From Hibiscus mutabilis (Eukaryota; Streptophyta; Magnoliopsida; Malvales; Malvaceae): 64,000 bases of DNA. The translations under genes were made by a program, and so were the position numbers. The stretch spans positions 57,893,741 to 57,957,740 of the forward strand of contig CM033714.1 in NCBI GenBank assembly GCA_019671005.1, given 5' to 3'. Below, piece after piece: positions 20,200-31,330 of the stretch; position 1 is the first letter of the stretch; every line of letters begins with the position of its first letter. The notes below the pieces were generated by a model. That model saw only the letters and a program-made list of their open reading frames with translations, was not told the origin of the DNA and made no database searches.

Positions 20200-21783
20200 T
20201 GTAACATCCTAAAATATTAATTTAGAAGGGATAATCTTTAATAATCTGTAGAGAACCAAATTAGGTGACTAAAATATGATACTATGTATGACCGAATTGA
20301 AAAGGGACTACAAATTAGAATGCTAAATTGAAGTGACTAAATTGTTAACCTTTCAAATTGGAGTGTTGCATGCTAATGTAATAATTAGAATAAATTAAGC
20401 CATGTGGCTTAAGAAGAGAGAGCCACGTTGGATTGGTAATTCTTAATGGAATTTACCAAACAAACAAATTCTTATCATCATCTTCATTCTAGCTGGGGAA
20501 CCGAAGGAAAACTTGAGAGATAAAGGAGAGTTTCCATAGTGATAACGTCAATCAAAGAATTGTCCCTTGAGGCTTAAAATTATGATTGTTGTCAAGGAAG
20601 TAAGTTTCCTCCTTGTAGATTCTTTTCGAATTAAGTAGAATGATTAGATTGGATAGTTTGATCTTGCATGATGGATTATGTTCGGTGTTAGAAGGAAAAT
20701 AGCTTTGATTGATAGACTATGAGTTATAGATGAAATTCATGTGTGATTGAAAGAATTGGTTGTTGTAGTTGGATTCGATCTTGCATGGTGAGAAAACTGT
20801 TACATGTTAGAGAATTTAGTGATAGACGATTAGAGTAAGAATGTAATTTCATTAGATTGAAGCATAATTGGTAACTTAGAAGGGATGTTGTATCGATTTT
20901 GGAATCGAATAAGTGGTTCTTGATGCTAGAAATTACATTACAATCTATGCCATGCTAAATATAGGATTTATAGAGAATTCGGAAACTGTTTGTTCAACGA
21001 TAACTATAAATGAGATTGTTTTAACAAATTGGAAATCCTTGGACTGTTTAAGCTTAGATTTGATGTTAAAGTAAATGTTGTAAGATGCTATAAGAATGTA
21101 GTAATTAAAGCTAAAACAGGGGAACAGCCAGATTGAGTTTCTATAAGTATTAAACGAGTTTAATAGGAGTTAGAGATTGCTCTGTTTCGAGCAGCACCTT
21201 GCGGGGTTATTAGAGGGGAGAATTAATCCACTAAACATAGTTTAAGGCCAAGATAAGCACTAAGTTATAACTTAATTCCTGATAAGTAGTTAAATAGTAG
21301 TTTGATATACATACGTGTTTGATAAAAGGTTGTTTAAGTGAATCAAAGGGTATAGTAGAGCAGTGGACAGATTTGAATTGTATATATTAAGGGGAGAAGC
21401 TGTTTGGTACGAATATGATATGCCTCATGATCGAAATAGATTAATTATGGAATAATTATATGTAAACATTGGAAATTCAAGTTTAAGGGCCCGTTCGAGC
21501 ATGCATTTGATAGATAAGTAAAAGATTTAAGTGAGTATGAAATGATTTTAATACACTATTGAATTGTTATTGAAAATAGACAAGAAAGGAGTCGAGCAAG
21601 AGGACGAAAAGTTGAAGGGAGTTGTGATCCATGACCAAGGATAGCTCAGTGTATCTGTGAGTGTGCTATTTTTAAATTAAGCATAGATGGTTGACTTAAT
21701 TATGTTATTCAATTGTAGTATGAAGCATGACATGCCTATGCTTGCTTTGGATTGCCAATGCTTAGTGTGGTGAATATGTCCAT

Positions 21784-21808
21784 GTGTGTGTGTGTGAATG
21801 TGTGTGTG

Positions 21809-21840
<32 letters not shown>

Positions 21841-21919
21841 TGCGTGCGTGTGTGTGTCTGTCTCTGTGTGTCTGTCTGTCTGTCTGTCTGTGTCTGCCTG
21901 TGCCTGTCTCTGTGTCTGT

Positions 21920-21956
<37 letters not shown>
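21784..21956. repeat. Compound microsatellite (TG)n/(TGCG)n/(TCTG)n
   Basis: About 170 bp of TG, then GTGC, then TCTG/TCTC blocks and TG again. Four overlapping open frames on both strands (for example 21677-22180, His/Thr-rich) are translation artefacts of it. Confidence 0.95.
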
Positions 21957-21958
<2 letters not shown>

Positions 21959-22069
21959 AACATAAGCATGAATTGGTTGTTTATAATGCTTAATGTAACA
22001 TCTTGCGCATGTGGTTAGGTACTCGAATAGTTTAGGAGTATATGGAATAAATAGTTGAAAATATTGTAT

Positions 22070-22275
22070 GATCCACTGGTACATGTTACCATTGCCTGAT
22101 ATTGTTTGATTGAAAAGGATTATATGTTTCAATGGTATATGATACCATTGCCTGATAATGTTTAATTGGAAAGAGTACATGTTTCAATGGTACATGTTAA
22201 CATTGCCTGATAATGTCTAATTGGATGGATTATATGTTCCAATGGTAGATGTTACCATTGCCTGATAGTGTTGGA
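22070..22275. repeat. ~57-bp tandem repeat, four units
   Basis: CAATGGTACATGTTACCATTGCCTGAT-type units occur near 22074, 22130, 22187 and 22240. TGGTA...TACCA within each unit is a small dyad. Confidence 0.8.
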
Positions 22276-22534
22276 GTAATTATGTTCTTTTAGATTTCCT
22301 AACTGGTCATGATCGGATTATATATCTTAGATTGCTTACAATAGATTGAGTTATTAAAGTGAACAACTTTCTTCTTAGAATCTTGTTAATGTTGTGTTAT
22401 AATTATACTTAAGATAAGCTTATTGCTTTGTAATGTTGGGAGCATGTATCTATCTTCTTGTTGATTAAGTTTCGAGACTAGAAACCTGATTACTCACCCT
22501 GATATTTGTATAGGAGGATTTGACTTTCATCAAT

Positions 22535-23010
22535 AGCCCGATTCTAAATGTGATACACTTGAGCAAGGGCACGGGACTCTTGATAAGTGGTAGAAGGAGC
22601 TTGGCCTCGATTTCTCCCCGGGTTTCTTGAATGTGTTTGTTTCGGCCCCTTGCCCCTAGGAGATTGGAATTGATTCAAATTGGAGGCCACTTTAGCCAAT
22701 GATTTATCCAAGGTTTGGGGGTAATCATGAACATAATGATCCAGGCTTCCACATCAGAAACAGGCATTTGACTGCTTTCTGCATTGACTAGAGTGATAAT
22801 TCTGAAAAATATTACAATGTCGAGTCTGAGGATCTTTGCCAGAATTCCCCGAGCTATTGATAGAGATTGATTGTGTCGTTGAGTAACCAGAGTGATAATT
22901 CTGACAAATCTTACAATAGCCCGGTTCTGAATGTGATACACTTTAATAGTTGCTTAATAATGAAGTTTCGAGACAAGCTCCTTCTACCACTCATCAAGAG
23001 TCCCGGGCTC
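22535..23010. repeat. Rearranged block with both direct and inverted duplication
   Basis: CAATAGCCCGATTCTAAATG (22534) recurs as CAATAGCCCGGTTCTGAATG (22915) in the same orientation. CGGGACTCTTGATAAGTGG (22573 on) recurs inverted as CCACTCATCAAGAGTCCCG (ending about 23005). GTTTCGAGAC is also repeated (22469; 22964). TAGAGTGATAATTCTGA/CAGAGTGATAATTCTGA is repeated at about 22790 and 22889. Confidence 0.7.
22675..22941 (-). pseudogene. Gypsy gag zinc-knuckle debris
   Basis: Read on the minus strand in a broken frame, ACFxCGSLDHYVHDYP resembles a gypsy gag CCHC knuckle (final Cys changed to Tyr). It is preceded by partly repeated CxxC/NYHSG segments, as in chromovirus gag. Orientation is opposite to the LTR-like DNA next to it. 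Small fragment only. Confidence 0.55.
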
Positions 23011-24060
23011 CTTCTACCAAGCATGTATCTCTGTGTTGTCCTCGGAATTTGGAGTTAGACTTTCCTCAATTTGTAATTGAGAAGAGGTAAAACTAGGAGC
23101 TATTGATGGAACAAAGTTCTCCCTAAATTGGACATTAGTGATTATTGCATCTATAAAAGAGTTTAAATCAAGCATTAGAAAGTAAACATTATATCAAAAA
23201 ATTTACTATTATCTAAAAAACTTGATAGAAAGAAGCATTTTGGAGCAATAAGCATAAACAAATTTTTATGCATAAAATGTTTTTTGCATAAACAATTGGA
23301 TATAATGACTTTGAAGATCAATGTTTTTCTATCTTCTTAAATTGTCCAAGAATACATTTAATGACACAGAAAAATGTAAACATCATAATAAGAAACCAAA
23401 AAACAAAAGTTAAAAAATTTCCCTCTACTTCTATTCTCTTTTGTTGTTTTTTACAAACTTCTTTGAAGAATTTTTCATTAAAACTGGCTCCGACAATGGT
23501 CTTTATGTCGTCGGTTGGTTTTTAGTTTTTACGTTAGTTGTATATAAATAAGATTCTTCTCTTTTGATGAAGAATTGTTTATTCTTTTTAATTTTTTAGC
23601 TTTTTTGTTTTGGTTTGCCAGAAGTCATTTTACATCAATTTTTCTAGTTATTTTTGTCTGTTAGTATGATAGTTTGTATGTATTTTTGCAGGTTTGTCTA
23701 TCTTTGCTATAATATTGTTTGATATTATGACTATTTAGCATTCAGTTAACAAGTACTATCGAGCATTTGTAGTCACAAGACGATGAGCGGTCTATTATTT
23801 TTCTGATTCATTTATGCTAGTTTGTCAATGTGTCACGAACTCACAGCGGAAAGAATGCTTAATTCACGAAGCTTTCTTGTTAAAGTACATCGTTGCTGGA
23901 TTTCTTTTGAAATACTATGCAAGTTTTTTTGAAGTGATTTGTTATGCTCATCATGTCTTTCATACTTTTTAAAATTTATTGTACTTATTTTTTCACATTA
24001 AATTGTTAATGTTTGTGGTGTGGTTCTTGTGTAATCATTTTCACTTTAAATGCAATTATC
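23011..24060. other. AT-rich DNA with a short segment shared with TFL1 intron 3
   Basis: No coding region is supported. 23296-23376 resembles the TFL1-like gene's intron 3 (see separate entry). The rest is T-rich with nothing recognised and could include the decayed 5' LTR of the copia element that follows. Confidence 0.4.
23296..23376. repeat. Copy of most of TFL1-like intron 3 (11647-11730)
   Basis: TATCTTCTTAAATTGTCCAA and GAATACAT-TAAT-ACACAGAAAAA are shared in the same plus-strand orientation, with a weaker match upstream (AATGA...AAGATCA-TG). Similarity stops at the exon 3 splice donor, and no exon sequence is present at 23.3 kb. Confidence 0.7.
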
Positions 24061-24229
24061 TAGTATACTTTTCTCGTTAAAAAACAAAACAAAAAGAACA
24101 ACCATAAGAAAACCCGCCAGCTGGATCAATTTCTACATATGCAATAATGTTTTCCACAAAGCCTACTAGTGCTATCAACGCTCAGAGCACCAGAATGAGA
24201 CCAAATCACAAGCATACATGACTAAAAAT

Positions 24230-25560
24230 TTAGACGAGGTTATTATTATTTTATTTTTCAAAGTAAATTTGGTGAAGAATAATGGTGAATGGATTGTAGA
24301 CATTAGCACTTCTAAACATTTCTTTTCCAACATAGAGATGTGTAATGAGTTTGAAAGTGTGGCTAACACTGAACAAGTTTGCATGAGAAATTTTAGCAGC
24401 TCAAAAGTACTTAGCAAATGAAGGGTTTTACTTAAATTTATTCCTTGCAAAATATTAACGTTAAATAATGTTCTTTATTTATCAGTCTTACGTAGAAATT
24501 TAATTAGTAGTAGATTATCCAATAATGCATATATTAAACTAGTATTTGAATCTATTGAATTTGTGCTTTATCAAAATTGAGATTATGTTGGGAGATGATA
24601 TTTGAAAGGAGGTTTATTTGTGATTGAGGTTATGTTTAATGAAAAAAAAGGCATCACTCTTACTTGTATTGTCAAAACTCTTGATACGTGACATGCTAAA
24701 TTAGGTCTCATAAACATTCAATCACTAAAAAATCTCATAGAAAAAGAATATAGTCCCTAATGTAGAAGAATGAATATTTAGAGTTAGTATATATTGATTT
24801 AGTTGAATCTAAACATTCTAGACTTTCTTTAAAATCAATTATTGTTAGAAAGATTGAACTTTAGAGTTAGTACATATTGATTTAGTTGACTTTAGAAACA
24901 AAGAGAACAAGGGAGATAAGCACTATTACATCACCTTTATAGATTATTACTTTAGATAATAAAAAAATTCTCTCTTAAGATCAAAGGATGAAGCTGAAAA
25001 CTTCTTTTTAATTTATATATGATAAGTAGAAGACCAACTTGATATGAGAATAAAATGAGTTAGATTCGATAGGGTGGTGAATATTGTTCTAATTTTTTTA
25101 AAGAATTTTGTGGAAAGAATGACACTCATGAATATTGTACTCCATATTTTCCTCAACAAAATGACATATCTGAAAGAAAAGAATAAAACTAAAAAAAAAG
25201 AAAAGAAATCATGAATGTTTTACTTTTGAGTTCTAGTTTATCCGACAACATGTGAGGAAATTCATACCTTTTGGTAAACAATATCTCCAACAAAGTACCT
25301 CATAATATGCTAGATTGTGCCTCAAGTGAATTGAGGGAATATTTTGTCTCTAATCTATAACACTTGAAAGTGTAGAAATGCTTAGTAAAACTATATTTCC
25401 TTGCTATTAAGGAAAAAATAGACCTAAGAATGTTAATTTTTTGTTTGTTGGATATGCTATTAATAATGTTGCATACAAGTCCCCTTCTTTGCATGATTTT
25501 TCTATTTGTGAATTTCAAAATGTTATTTTCTTTGAAAACATATTTCCATTGAAGAAATTT
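24230..25560 (+). pseudogene. Copia B protease, GAG-pre-integrase and integrase
   Basis: GEWIVDISTSKHFFSN is the protease region (DIST for DSGA). LVDF-like and YYITFIDYY mark the integrase start near 24880-24950. GGEYCSNFFKEFCGKN (about 25080) and PQQNDISERK (about 25160) cover the integrase core, including its late acidic residue. SLSDNMWGN and FFENIFPLK-like ends follow. Frameshifts lie between most of these. Confidence 0.8.
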
Positions 25561-25955
25561 ATATAAATGGTGATATAAATTAGATAATCATGATTCCACT
25601 TCTTTTGGTATTCATTTATGACATACTCTAGATAATGAACCCGAGCCTATGAGAAGTAAAAGACAAAGAATTGTTATTAACTTTAAGACCAACTTTATTA
25701 TTCTTTTCATAACTGAAGTAGATGATTTAGAATTGATATATGATCCTATAACTCACACATTTCACAAAGATAAAGATAAAAAAAAAAACTTATTATGATG
25801 ATATAAGTTCTATTGATGCTAGTTTTAGGAGGGATTCTATTAATGATGAATCAAGATTTATCAAGCCTATTCAAACTTTAGAATTAGTAGAATTTCCTAA
25901 AGGGTTTAAACTGATTAGTAATAGATAAGTCTTTATAAAAAAAATTAGATCAATT

Positions 25956-26606
25956 ATGTCTATTCAAAGATATAAGGTAAGGATAGTGGTTAAAGAATTT
26001 ACTCAGAAGTTTAGAGTAGATTTCTTTGATACGTACTCTCTTATTATTAAGATCTCAACTATTCATGTGTTGGTTGTTTTAGCTTATATTAACATATTTT
26101 TAGTACATCAAATGAATGTAAAGATTGCTTTTTGGAATGTACATATAGACAAGAATAATCTTCATGGAATAACCTTTAGAATTTGTTATGTCTGAAAAGG
26201 ATGGTAAAGTGTGCATACTTAAGAAGTTTCTATATTGTCATAAACAAGCTCCAAAATAATGGTATGAAAAATTTCATGGAAATATTCTTAATTTTGGTTT
26301 CATAGTTAATGGTGTATATAGATGTGTATATTCTAAGATATTTGATTCTAATTATGTTATCAGAAATTTGTATGTGGACAACATGTTAATTTTTAGTACA
26401 CATATTAAAGTTATTAACAAAACCAAAGATTTCTTATCTACCAAGTTTGATATGACTGATCTAAAAGAGGTAGATGTGTTCTCAGTAGATAAAGTGAATG
26501 AAGCTGGAAAGATATTCTTTGAACTAGTCTCACTATATCGAGATAGTGCTAAATAAATTTCTTAGTTTTGATGCTGTCCCTATAAATACTTTTTTTTTAT
26601 TTTTAA
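25956..26606 (+). pseudogene. Copia B reverse transcriptase, N-terminal and palm parts
   Basis: IQRYKVRIVVKEFTQKF, VDFFDTYSLI, VHQMNVKIAFWN and later NLYVDNMLIFS (catalytic YVDD changed to YVDN), then TKFDMTDL. Loss of the second catalytic Asp and several stops make it inactive. It is cut at about 26607 by the LINE. Confidence 0.82.
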
Positions 26607-26623
26607 CATGGAATTGACGAAGA

Positions 26624-29600
26624 ATGGAACAAGAAAAGCATCGTGTGTGGACACTATTTGTGTCGAATATCGCTTCAACAATCCATTGGAATGGACTTTG
26701 GAAGGTCTTTTGTTGACTTTGCTAATGCTTGGCAAAATAGTGAGAATGCAGTGTAAATATGTAAGAAATGATGCCAGGAGTGAGTCTATGGCGTGCAAGT
26801 ATACTCGGTCAGCAAGTAATACAACAGTAAGCTGAGTATCATATCCACGGGATTGACCAAGAATTTAATTGTTTTAATGGTTTAATTGTTAAAGGAATCA
26901 AGAATGTCAGATTAATTTGAAGTTTTGTTTTAGAAAATAGCTAAAGGAATGTAATGAAAGTAAGAACAGTTTGGCAAGAGAAAGTATTCAAATGAGTGAT
27001 GAGCGTTAGCAAGGGATCCCTAGTTTTTACGCTAGCTGTGCCAACTATTAACAATGTCCTACCTTGAATTTATTGCCGAGCAAATTCAAGAGTGGTATTA
27101 CCTCTGTCGATGGCAATACCCTAAGTTAACCATATTAAAACTCTTATATGTCTATAGTGAAGCTTTTCATTAAGTAACTTGATTAAGTTTCAATCTATAC
27201 TCCTAAGGGTTAAGCTCATCTACTTGAACATCTTCTGTCGAAGCTTCTCTCCTTAGTATCTGGCAACTGATCGTTACCCCTCAAGTTTGTTAAGAGATTA
27301 ATGTGTAATAAGCAAACAATGCCAATTTTCATATAGCAAAGAATTTAGAAAAAGGAAGTACTAGCCAGATAGAAAACAATCCCAAGACATTCAAATTATT
27401 AAAAACCAAACATAAATAAAGCGTTAAACGCAAAAATCCCCAACCAACTATAAAAGCTTAGTTCATGGTTGGGGGTTTCATCCACAAAATATCATCGTAT
27501 CTCCACTTCATCATTTAAATAAAAACAAAAACTAAGAGAATGAGCAAGAAGGAGGTTCATCGATGCAGCCCTTCGAATGCTCCAGAGCTCTCGATCTAAG
27601 ATGGTCGAACCACACAACCTCTAGCTTCCTCTTCCACCACGATGCTCTCTGAGTTGTTTGATCTCTTCTTTTAAATAGGCACACATAGATAACCCTAGCA
27701 TGGGTTTGAATTTGAAATTTTATTCTGCACTTAGGATAAAGTGCATTATCTTCTTATCTCTATTTGAATTTTAAGGCTGACGTGTACTGGGTTCAACGAC
27801 TACTTTGATCAGGCATTAGACTTCCCTTCTTTGCCAACCAAGCGTGGCAATCTCTGGTCCAACTTTGCCAAATACAACTCGGCAATTCTCTTCTGCTTTT
27901 CTGCTCCTATGCTGCTCTACCAAGCATGCCCTGCTCCTAACCTGCATTAATGCCAACAAAACAACACTTCACACTGGCAAACTACAAACACCCTAACTCC
28001 TTATGCAAATGCATGATTTTAACATCTAAATGCAAACATATATACTTAAAGACAAATAAAAACGTTGTGAAATATGCATAAAAATTAATACTTTCTAAGA
28101 GTTAACATCTTTGATCGACGCGGGGTAGTAAGAGATGTGTTCATTCCAAGGAAACAATTGAAAGATGGATCCAGATTTGGTTTCTTACGAATAAATTCTA
28201 AGATGGATGAAATTTGGGTGATCGAAAGATTGAACGGGTGACATATATATGGTGCTCATGTGAAAGTTCAGATGGCGCAACGAGATGTTCGGTCTTCCTT
28301 TTGGTGGCGCAAAAAACAACAAGGGAGCCAGGAACGATCACAACCTCTTTCAATAGACCATAAACGTGATCCAATTGTGGGAATTCGAAGGGTGGAAGAA
28401 GTAATCGATGAGGATAATGTGGAGATATTAAATTAATGTTTCGTCGCCTGGTGTCATAGACCAATGCTGCTTGCGAAATTGGCGAAGGAACTCAGAGCGG
28501 CGAATATCCAGGGATTGACAATTATGCCATTTGTTGGCCCAATGTTACTTTTAATGTTTGTCAGCAATGAGGAATGTAATGACTCAATCCAGAAATTGGA
28601 GCTGAGAATATGGTTTGCTCGAGTGGAAAAATGGTCGCAAGCAATTTCAGTAAACATTCGACACGTTTGGATCACGATAAGTGGGATGCCAATTCAAGCA
28701 TGGTCAGAAGGGATATTTCGTAATATTGCACAATTGTGGGGTGAATTTGTGCAAACAGATGATGAGACAATGGAACTTAATTCCTTTGAGAAATGTCAAA
28801 TTAAGATTGAAACGAATTTATCTTCCCATATTGATGAAATTATAGAACTAGTCATAGAGGGGAAAGTATTTCAGCTATAGATTGTTGAATCGGAGCAGCC
28901 GTTAGTGGTAGAGTGTAATTGTTCTGTGAAGGATGTGTTGAAATCTCAAGAGAGTAGATCAAAAAATGCGATAGATGACTTGAGTGGACAACGAGTGGGG
29001 AAAAAAGTGGGAAAGGTGGCGATGGAAACTCATGTGACGCATAATGAGGTGGTAAGAGGTTCTGATTTTTGGAATTCAGCATTTGAGGGTGACAAAAACA
29101 TATGGAAGGAGAGCCAACATTTTGAAGATGCATATCAACATGGTAGTTTAAGAGTGGAAGAGACCCTAGAAGGTGATCTATCTGTACAGACTATGAGCGT
29201 GCATGTTGTCTTGAGCAATATGGAGGGTGAGGACACGATCATTCCTGATTCATTGGCTATTAAAAAACATTCGCGTTGTTTTGACATTCATCATTTGGGG
29301 TTAACACGCAAACTGGACTTACGGGTGGAAGAGATTGGTTCGAAGTCACCAACTCGGATGTCGGACGAGCATATTGGTATGGTTGATCGAATAGTGTAGC
29401 TGAGTGAGGGTATAGACATTCGGGACTCTGAATCTTCTTTAGGCTCTGTGCAAACAATTAATGGACTGAATGAGAATAGTAGAGCTTACAAGGAAGATAT
29501 TATTATAATGAATGGAATCGAGAGAAAGGTTCGAAGTGTATCTGAAATAATCTTTAGTTTTATGCAGCCGATAGAGAGAGTTGAGGCAAAGAGTAAGCTA

Positions 29601-29918
29601 CGAATAAAAGGAAGGGGCAGGCCTAGGAAAAATCCACCAAAGTGCGACAGTATAGCGAATGGTTCGCTTTCGGATTCGGACTTCATAAATAGGAAAAAGA
29701 TAATTTTACGTGAAGTACACGAGACTCTTAACTTGGGAAAATTGATTGGGGCTTTGACTATTCGCAAGGAGGAAGAAATAGTTCAAGACATTGCACGAAT
29801 CATAGAAGCTCATGACAAGGAGCAATACGGTCACGTGATGCGGGTGTTGTCGTTCTTATTCAGCAACACCAATGATGGCGTGCTTCCAAGAGACAATATT
29901 GGAAGCTATCTCGACTAA
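26624..29918 (+). pseudogene. LINE ORF1: RRM-like domain, DUF4283-like region, AT-hook
   Basis: From ATG 26624 the frame gives an RRM beta-1 motif TLFVSNI and breaks at 26710, where the solo LTR sits. It resumes at 28113 with RRM segments VFIPRK and RFGFLRI. A stop (about 28240) precedes the next open stretch, 28464-28880, with the ISGMPIQAWSE motif of LINE ORF1. Further downstream, 29448-29918 holds KGRGRPRKNPP (about 29607), an AT-hook-like basic motif. The role in its family is nucleic-acid chaperone and RNP formation. Confidence 0.72.
26711..28107 (-). repeat. Solo LTR of the E2 family with perfect target duplication
   Basis: It matches the E2 5' LTR (45793-47214) on the opposite strand, from TGTTAACTC (right end) to AGTCAACA (left end). 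It is flanked by tcttt at 26706-26710 and tcttt at 28108-28112, a perfect 5-bp duplication. Length is 1397 bp. It contains TGCCAA/GGCAA words like the rest of that family. No internal region is present, consistent with LTR-LTR recombination. Confidence 0.9.
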
Positions 29919-30433
29919 TTTGATTGTGGGGGTACAAGAGGAGGACGAGGTACAACGGGTTATGGGTGAAGATAAATTTATATGGATTCCTGGTGATGGG
30001 TGTCAATTTCTTTTTTGGTATGACAGGTGGTGCGTTAGTGAACCGATGCGATTGATTTTCCTCCCATATTTCGATGTGCAAAGGACAAATTGGCTTTTGT
30101 TCGTGATTATATGTATGCTGGAACTTGGGCTCATGCTAGGTGGAAATCATTTTTAGTCGCTTATTGGTTGCTTTTGAACTTTAACAGCTTTGTGAATTAA
30201 AGGCCATAGTGAGTGCATTTGAAATTGATGCTTCAAATGTGGATAAATTTGTGTGGCAGCCGAGTAAGAATGGATGTTTTACAATAGGTGTTGTCTCAAA
30301 GTTGATGCACTCTTTTGGAATCGAAGAGGAAGGGGTTGGAGCGTTTGTGGTTTGGAGGCTTGATGTTCCTCCAAAGGTCCAGTGCTTTTTATGGTTTTTA
30401 TTTGATTGTCGGTGGATCTGGAAATTCTCCTAA
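29919..30433 (+). pseudogene. LINE ORF2 C-terminal fragment (zinc-binding region of RT)
   Basis: FIWIPGDGCQFLFWYDRW resembles the GDG..RFW..W segment after plant LINE RT. DKFVWQPSKNGCFTI and WRLDVPPKVQCFLWF match the zf-RVT region. Frames shift between them. Endonuclease and the catalytic RT are absent, so this is a deletion derivative joined directly to ORF1. Confidence 0.78.
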
Positions 30434-30697
30434 TCTATAGCTTGGCTTGTGTGTGGGGATTTGGTTTTGTATTTTATGCTTGGCGGGGTTGGGATTAGAG
30501 AGTTCTATTGGTGATGTATTGGTGTCTTGCTGCATTTTGTTTCGGGAACTAATATTATATTGCATTAGTTTTATGGTGTGTTGTTTCTCAGAATTTTTCA
30601 ATTAGGTGTAAGGAGATTTTTAACGAGACCCTCGATAATAATATTTTATATGATTTTTTTCTTCAATAAAATCATACATTCATTGATAAAAAAAAAT

Positions 30698-31330
30698 GAA
30701 AGAAATAATGTTTCTCAAACCAAGTATGCTAAGATATTTGGAAGCCTAATATTCTTAATAAATTATACTTGGCCTTATGTGATTACACTCAATAGATATA
30801 CTTAAAATCTCGGTAGTGAGCATTCAAATGCTAATAAAGTGCTTGCTTAAGTATCTTAAAGGTCCAATGGATTGGAATTTGAAATTAGTTTGTTACCATG
30901 TAGTTTTAGAGGACATTGTTATGCAAATTGGGTAACCTAAAATGATGAAGTTAGCTCTATTAATGTGTATATCTTTAATTAAGGTCGAGTAGCTATATCG
31001 TGGAAGTCTGCTAAACAGGCGTGTATTGCTCACTTTATTATAGATTTAGAGTTTATTACTTTTTAGCTAGCTGAGCAAGAAGTTGTGCGGCTTAAGAATT
31101 TGTTGGCGGGAATTCATTATGAGGAAAACTAACACCTTTAGTATCTTTATTATGCAACTCAAAAGGAGTGATTTGTGTAACTCATCACCCAGCCTACAAT
31201 GTTAAGAAGAGACAAGTCCGTGATAGGATGTAGTAAATTCGTTCTAGATTCGTCAAACGGATGACTCTTAAGGCTATTAGTTGAGAATTTATAGTAGATA
31301 CTCAACTTAGTTATTTAATTTCCATGTTAT
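30698..31330 (+). pseudogene. Copia B RT C-terminus and RNase H
   Basis: VSQTKYAKIFGSLIFL opens the block, followed by CYANWVT, AISWKSAKQACIAH and EQEVVRLKNLLAGI in shifted frames, all typical of the copia RNase H end. A decayed tail (HHPAYNVKKRQVRDR) continues to about 31330. It is the continuation of the copia interrupted at 26607. Confidence 0.78.

Larger units (their letters stand above)
20200..22640 (+). repeat. Gypsy LTR-like region (TGTAACATCC start)
   Basis: Starts TGTAACATCCTAAAATATT, as do many plant gypsy LTRs. It contains words typical of such LTRs (GGGACTACAAATTAGAATGC, GCCATGTGGCTTAAGA, TTACTCACCCTGATATTTG). The matching GGATGTTACA end is not found, because the sequence runs into rearranged debris at about 22535-23010. 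The unit 57329-61851 has a similar start and style but is not a close copy. Confidence 0.5.
26607..30697 (+). mobile_element. Plant L1-type LINE, internally deleted, carrying a solo LTR
   Basis: It starts within copia RT and ends in an A-rich tail (TTGATAAAAAAAAATG, about 30685-30697), after which copia sequence resumes. ORF1 has an RRM-like domain and a DUF4283/zinc-knuckle-type region. ORF2 is represented only by its C-terminal zinc-binding region; endonuclease and most of RT are missing. The 3' end (CAATAAAATCATAC...TTGATAAAAAA) is shared with the LINE fragment ending at 40885. Confidence 0.78.
24060..31330 (+). mobile_element. Ty1/copia remnant B, split by a LINE
   Basis: Copia domains run in order protease, GAG-pre-integrase, integrase and RT from 24230 to about 26600, then resume with the RT/RNase H C-terminus at about 30690. 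The 4.1 kb between them is a LINE containing a solo LTR. LTRs of the copia itself were not delimited. Many stops show it is long dead. Confidence 0.8.

Noticed and set aside
21677..22180. 167-codon His/Thr-rich open frame and three overlapping frames
   Set aside because: They are translations of a TG/TCTG microsatellite, open on both strands because of the period.
23296..23376. Second TFL1 gene copy
   Set aside because: Only intron-like sequence is present; no exon motifs were found on either side.
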